A DNA stretch of 64,000 nucleotides from Earliella scabrosa (lineage: Eukaryota > Basidiomycota > Agaricomycetes > Polyporales > Polyporaceae). Every line of letters starts with the position of its first letter. Within the stretch, counting starts at the first letter, position 1. The DNA lies in assembly GCA_022605405.1 (NCBI GenBank), contig JABYQQ010000001.1, positions 3,596,001 through 3,660,000 on the forward strand. The letters are read 5' to 3'. A program made the position numbers and the translations under genes. The notes under the pieces were generated by a model, which saw only the letters and a list, made by a program, of their open reading frames with translations, was not told the DNA's origin and searched no databases. Positions 60,201 through 64,000 of the stretch are shown in pieces.

Positions 60201-60663
60201 CTTTCAGCGCACGTTGCCCGCCCGCCCCGCCCAAACGCACCCAAAAACAGTTCCCCAGCTGCCTCACGCACAAGGAGCGCAAATCCAGCGCAAACGCAAA
60301 AAGGACCCAAACCAAAACAAAAAACAGCACGTCCACTCACCCAATACTGCCCCCAAACACATCCACAAGGCACTGCAGGCCCATGCACACCCCAAGAATA
60401 GGCACCTTGCCCGTAAAGTACCTAATCGCCTCGCGCGAGATGCCCGAGTCCGTCGTCGGGTGGCCAGGCCCGGGGCTGACGATGAGCGAGTTGAGCTTGA
60501 GGAGCGGGAACGCCGCGGGCGGGATCGCGTCGTTCCGGATCACCGTCACGTCCGCGCCGAGCAGGCAGAGCGACTGGTAGATGTTCCACGTGAACGAGTC
60601 AAAGTTGTCGATGAGCAGCACGTCCAGGGGCCGCGCCAGCTCGAGGGGCAGCACGAGGGCCAT
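57284..60663 (-). CDS. TRP1: Trifunctional tryptophan synthesis protein TRP1: glutamine amidotransferase, IGPS, PRAI
   Basis: Two exons (60663-60341 and 59348-57284) give 795 codons. Residues 1 to about 230 are the class I glutamine amidotransferase of anthranilate synthase: [19 protein letters not shown], nucleophile Cys93 in GVCMGLQ and the catalytic His in YHPES. About 260-520 is indole-3-glycerol-phosphate synthase ([47 protein letters not shown]). About 535-795 is phosphoribosylanthranilate isomerase ([28 protein letters not shown]-type [17 protein letters not shown]). This domain order is the fungal trifunctional one; steps 1 (with component I), 3 and 4 of tryptophan synthesis are on one chain. 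The intron is 992 bp, far longer than any other here, and splits the amidotransferase between Cys and His. Cytosolic. Confidence 0.96.
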
Positions 60664-61281
60664 CTTGTAGTGCTGAGTGCGCGGGGCTTGGGCTTGAGCT
60701 TGGTGAATCTTTGAGTAGATCTTCTTCTGGGGTGTTGAGGGGCGTCGCTATCAGCGGTCGCAAAGCAGGGTGTTCAACAGGAGAGAGAGATGTCGATGAA
60801 GAGTGGGAGCTGAGGCCTGAGGGGGCGGCGCACTGGGCGAACAGCAGGTTTTGTAGATGGCGTCAGCCTGAGTGCCGACCGTTTGAGTGTCGCGATCTCC
60901 TAATGACCAGGAGAAAGGGGCACGCGCTGAGCAGGCGATGCGGAGAGGATAGAAGTGAGTAGGAAAGCAGAGCTCCGAGTCGGAAGTGAGGCCACACAGT
61001 GGTAGCTGGCAAGCCTCGCTCGATCCGAAGATGTCTCGGACGAGTCAAGTCCGTGCGATCGACTTTTATGACCCTAACCCCAAACGCACCAATTCGTGAC
61101 TGTGTCGCGCAGTGGTTCCGCTGTAGCCAGCTGCAGTCTCATGGTGAGCTAGATCGTTGCTCACGCCCATGCTCTGCGTACAGCAACCATGACGTACATC
61201 GGAAGATGGAAAGGTAACGTACAGGTTCGTAATGTACAGCAACACAGACGCACGCTACACACCACATCGGAGCGCCCATCC
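60664..61281. promoter_or_regulatory. Intergenic: TRP1 promoter and 3' end of the neighbouring gene
   Basis: Six hundred bases between the TRP1 start and the stop of the upstream minus-strand gene. Near 61,010-61,050 the minus strand is rich in CG-containing motifs. I see no clear TATA or TGACTC-type amino-acid-control element. Confidence 0.35.
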
Positions 61282-62582
61282 TCACCGGGCAGCATAGTAG
61301 AGCCCTTCGACCGCTACATTCGCCTGCCAAATCCCCACCCGTCTCGCAAGCCTCAACACCGCCGGGAGCGGAACGACCAACACCGTCGCGATGGGGGTCA
61401 GCACGATGAAGAACAGGAACATGAGCACCGTGATGCCCGGCTTGAGCACCAGAAAGTAGAACAGCGCCTGGTAGGTCGTGGGGTCCGTGAACATCGCGAA
61501 CGTGTTGCGGTAGAACGACGTCTCCTGCACCAGCAGCGTCGCCGGGACGCCGGCCTCGAGCTGCGCAGGCGTCGGCGCGCGCATGCGCGTGAAGATCGGG
61601 AGTGGTGGGTGAGGGAGGGGGTACGATAGGGGACCGTGGAACGTCGTCTGGAGCGCGAGCTCGCCGCGCGACAGCACCCGCGCCCCAAAGAGGTCGATGA
61701 AGCAGAAGATCGCGCCAAGTGGTAGCGCCATGAGCGTGCATGTGCCAACCTGTCCAGCGAGATAACGCGATAGATCAGTATTGCGTTAACAGCGCGCCTG
61801 CTGCGCAGGAGAAAGGGGACTGGATGAAGGGGAGGGAGACGCACCAGAGTGAACACAAACAGAAAGACCCACGAGGCGAGCGCGTACGGAAAGTTTAACA
61901 CGAGGATGTGAAGGAGCGCGGAGTAGTACGCTCTGCGCTTGAGGGGCGAGAAATACCGCCGCCAACGGGCCCCAGCCGGGAGTTGATGCCTCTGCGCGTG
62001 ACGTTGTGCGTATCCCGAGATGTCGGCCGCGAACGCTCTCTGCTGAGGGTCATAGTCCCGCGCGATGGGACTGTCGAGGTCGGCATCGTGCTCCTGATCG
62101 TCGTGCCCTTCAGGAAGCTCGTCACGGCACTCCGGGTCGAGGTCGGAGTCGCGTTCGGGATGGAATGCGGAGAGGATGGTGTGAGCGAAGGAAGGGGCGA
62201 GGGATGCAGACGAGCGCAGGGTGCTTGTGAGGGAGAGAGTGCGTCGGCGGCGGATGGCACCCGGGTGCAAAGGAGGACACGAGTAGGTGGTATTGGGACT
62301 CAACAGGGGCGTGTTTTCGGTCGCGTCCGTATCGTCTGCGGCATCTGAATGCTGAGGGAGATGGACTGAGGAAGTGGGAGGGACATCGTATTCGTCTGAG
62401 GGAGCCTGTGTGTGTGAATGCTCGCTGGCATCGGCGAGGGGCCGTCTTCTGCGATTGTGTCGCGTGCGACGAGGGGACGGATAGGGCGGTGGAGGATCTT
62501 CTGGGGGAGTGGTGGAGAGAACAAGGGCGGGAGCGGAGGGGTCGTGGAGAAGAGGACTTGAGGGTGAATCGGCGGTGGACAT
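61282..62582 (-). CDS. Multi-span membrane protein, possibly Sensor-domain-like
   Basis: Two exons (62582-61845, 61749-61282) give 401 codons. The N-terminal half is disordered and rich in Pro, Ser, Arg and Asp (PPEDPPPPYPSPRRTRHNRR). The C-terminal half has about four hydrophobic spans: LLHILVLNFPYALASWVFLFVFTL, VGTCTLMALPLGAIFCFIDL, LFYFLVLKPGITVLMFLFFIVL and TVLVVPLPAVLRLA. The layout (paired spans with a conserved polar loop and a FYRNTFAMFTDPTTY segment between) resembles the bacterial/fungal putative Sensor domain, but I recall this only loosely. The start at 62582 (MSTADSPSSP) is preferred; an in-frame ATG at 62744 would add 54 basic residues. Function unknown. Confidence 0.72.
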
Positions 62583-64000
62583 GGGGGAGGAAGGGAGGAG
62601 GAGGAGAGTTAGGTTGCAGCACGCGTTGGAGCGAGGTTGGAGTGCTATCGGTGGCCGGACAACGGCCCTGGGCCGCGAGCGCTTGACATGCCATATAGGG
62701 TTCGGGCGCCTCACGGGGGAGCTGGGCGCTCCATCCTGCACCATCCAAACTTTTTTTTGGGATCCTCGTTTATTGCCCTCGAGGGCCGAGCCCTATGGCA
62801 GGCGGACGCGTAGCTAGGTATACGTACTGGTAATAAGAACGGGGGGTGGTTGCTGGTCAGGAGGCACCATCCAAACTTGAACAGCATCCTGCTTCTGCAT
62901 TGAACTCGGCTTGGGCGTACAATCCGGGAGAACACACTAGTGGGCAGGTCGGATGTATGATATACGCGTTGCGCAACACGGCGGCAGTACAATAAGGAAG
63001 ACTACACCCGAAGGTGGTACTAAGTCTCGCTGGTGTCCGGCGCACGAACCGTCGGACCGAGCAGAGAGACACGAACTCAATCACGGAAAAGGGACGGGGG
63101 AAGACGAGCGATTGAGTGTGTAGACTAGAACAAGTGAGATGCAGGATTCGGGAGTGGGCGTGGGGGAAGCGGATAGTGTGCAGGGATTGGAAGTGAAAGT
63201 AGGATATCAAGAGACGTTAGTGCAGCGAGGGCCACGATCGAAGAAGGGAATAGGTATACGTCAGTAATGTGTGTGTGACCGGGAAAGGAGGGCACATCGG
63301 AGGCCAAGTAGAGAGTGGTCGAGTTGGGACGGGAGCGAAGGCGAGGCGTGGAAGGCGGGTGGAACACATGGGCGGATGGCAAGAGCCGCCTGGAATCGAG
63401 GCGGGAAGAGACGGGGGGCAGGACGAGAAAGAAGGAGAGGACATGTGGGCAGCACGACGTCATCGGCTACGCAATGGACGGCGTGGACGAAGCAGGGGAC
63501 ACGTTGTGCCGTCGATGGATTGGCCGAGGCAGAGCGACTTCGTGGGTGGATTCACAGCAGTGGACCAAGCCTAGGAGTAGCTGGATCCGAGGGGTTAGGA
63601 CAGGAAGAGCAGGGCGGGGCTGCAGCCGAGGCTGAGAGATGACAACGGCAATCCGCCCGCAGATCCGTAGCCACTCGGTCCAAGACGGCGACGGCCCGTT
63701 CTGGGAGTAGACCCGGACAAGCGGCGTCGGTCAATGGTTGGAAGAGCGTCGGGGAAGCGAGTTAGATAACGCGCAGCAGGACGTGCCAGCGCGTGGTCGA
63801 GCTAGACATTCCATGTCCCTATGAGCATGTGGCCGAGGTGAACGGCAGCTCTAGTCTAGCGAGCACAGACGCAGGTATGGAGTCGGAGCGAGGTTCTGAG
63901 GAATAGGCCGTCCATAAACGGCAGCGCAGGAGGAGATGGAGCGGTGCCGCGAGAAAGACGCCGATACGATTGGGGAGAGAGGTGGACCGGAGTTGGGAGG
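62583..64000. other. Upstream region without a gene
   Basis: The minus strand is C/T-rich from about 63,170 to 63,650, in keeping with promoter or leader sequence of the minus-strand membrane-protein gene, although about 600 bp or more upstream. CACCATCCAAACTT occurs twice in direct orientation (62,739 and 62,865). No frame has a domain. Confidence 0.4.

Overview
The window looks like nuclear DNA of a filamentous basidiomycete (Agaricomycotina). Three things point there: many introns of about 50-65 nt with GT..AG ends and CTNAY-like branch sites; a trifunctional tryptophan gene ordered glutaminase / indole-glycerol-phosphate synthase / phosphoribosylanthranilate isomerase; and a chromodomain Ty3/gypsy element with Tc1/mariner-, Harbinger- and hAT-type DNA elements. 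No species is claimed.

Layout. Bases 1 to about 22,500 are a repeat-rich block with no intact gene. It holds one full-length but broken chromoviral LTR retrotransposon (5166-11129). Inside that lie a 42-bp minisatellite and a 457-bp hAT-type MITE. Two more hAT-type MITEs (11833-12478, 12609-13005), a Harbinger transposase remnant split by a 1,370-bp mariner-type element (18197-19566), two foldback elements (20296-20962, 20976-21468) and smaller palindromic repeats follow. Bases 22,700-62,600 hold the genes: a Zn2Cys6 transcription factor (-), a GH18 chitinase (-) divergent from an ArAE/FUSC-type membrane protein (+), an API5-like protein (-), an unknown protein (-), a Dap1/MAPR cytochrome-b5-like protein (+), a BCS1-type AAA ATPase (+), a G-protein alpha subunit (+), tRNA-Ser(CGA) (-), trifunctional TRP1 (-) and a multi-span membrane protein (-). 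Long stretches without a recognisable gene lie at 26.5-33.7 kb, 46.5-50.2 kb, 55.5-57.1 kb and 62.6-64 kb.

Gene models were spliced by hand. For every multi-exon model the exon lengths sum to a multiple of three and the reading frame is continuous: 696, 426, 1246, 824, 202, 731, 354, 795 and 401 codons. The genes form no pathway cluster: they cover signalling, mitochondrial chaperone function, tryptophan synthesis, wall remodelling, efflux and regulation. The most unusual observations are two related MITEs whose subterminal arrays are built from different hexamers (AAGGGT versus GTGGGT) behind the same 11-bp terminus, two very small exons (7 nt and 17 nt), a 992-bp intron in TRP1, and a TA-flanked element whose conceptual removal leaves the host transposase open across the junction.
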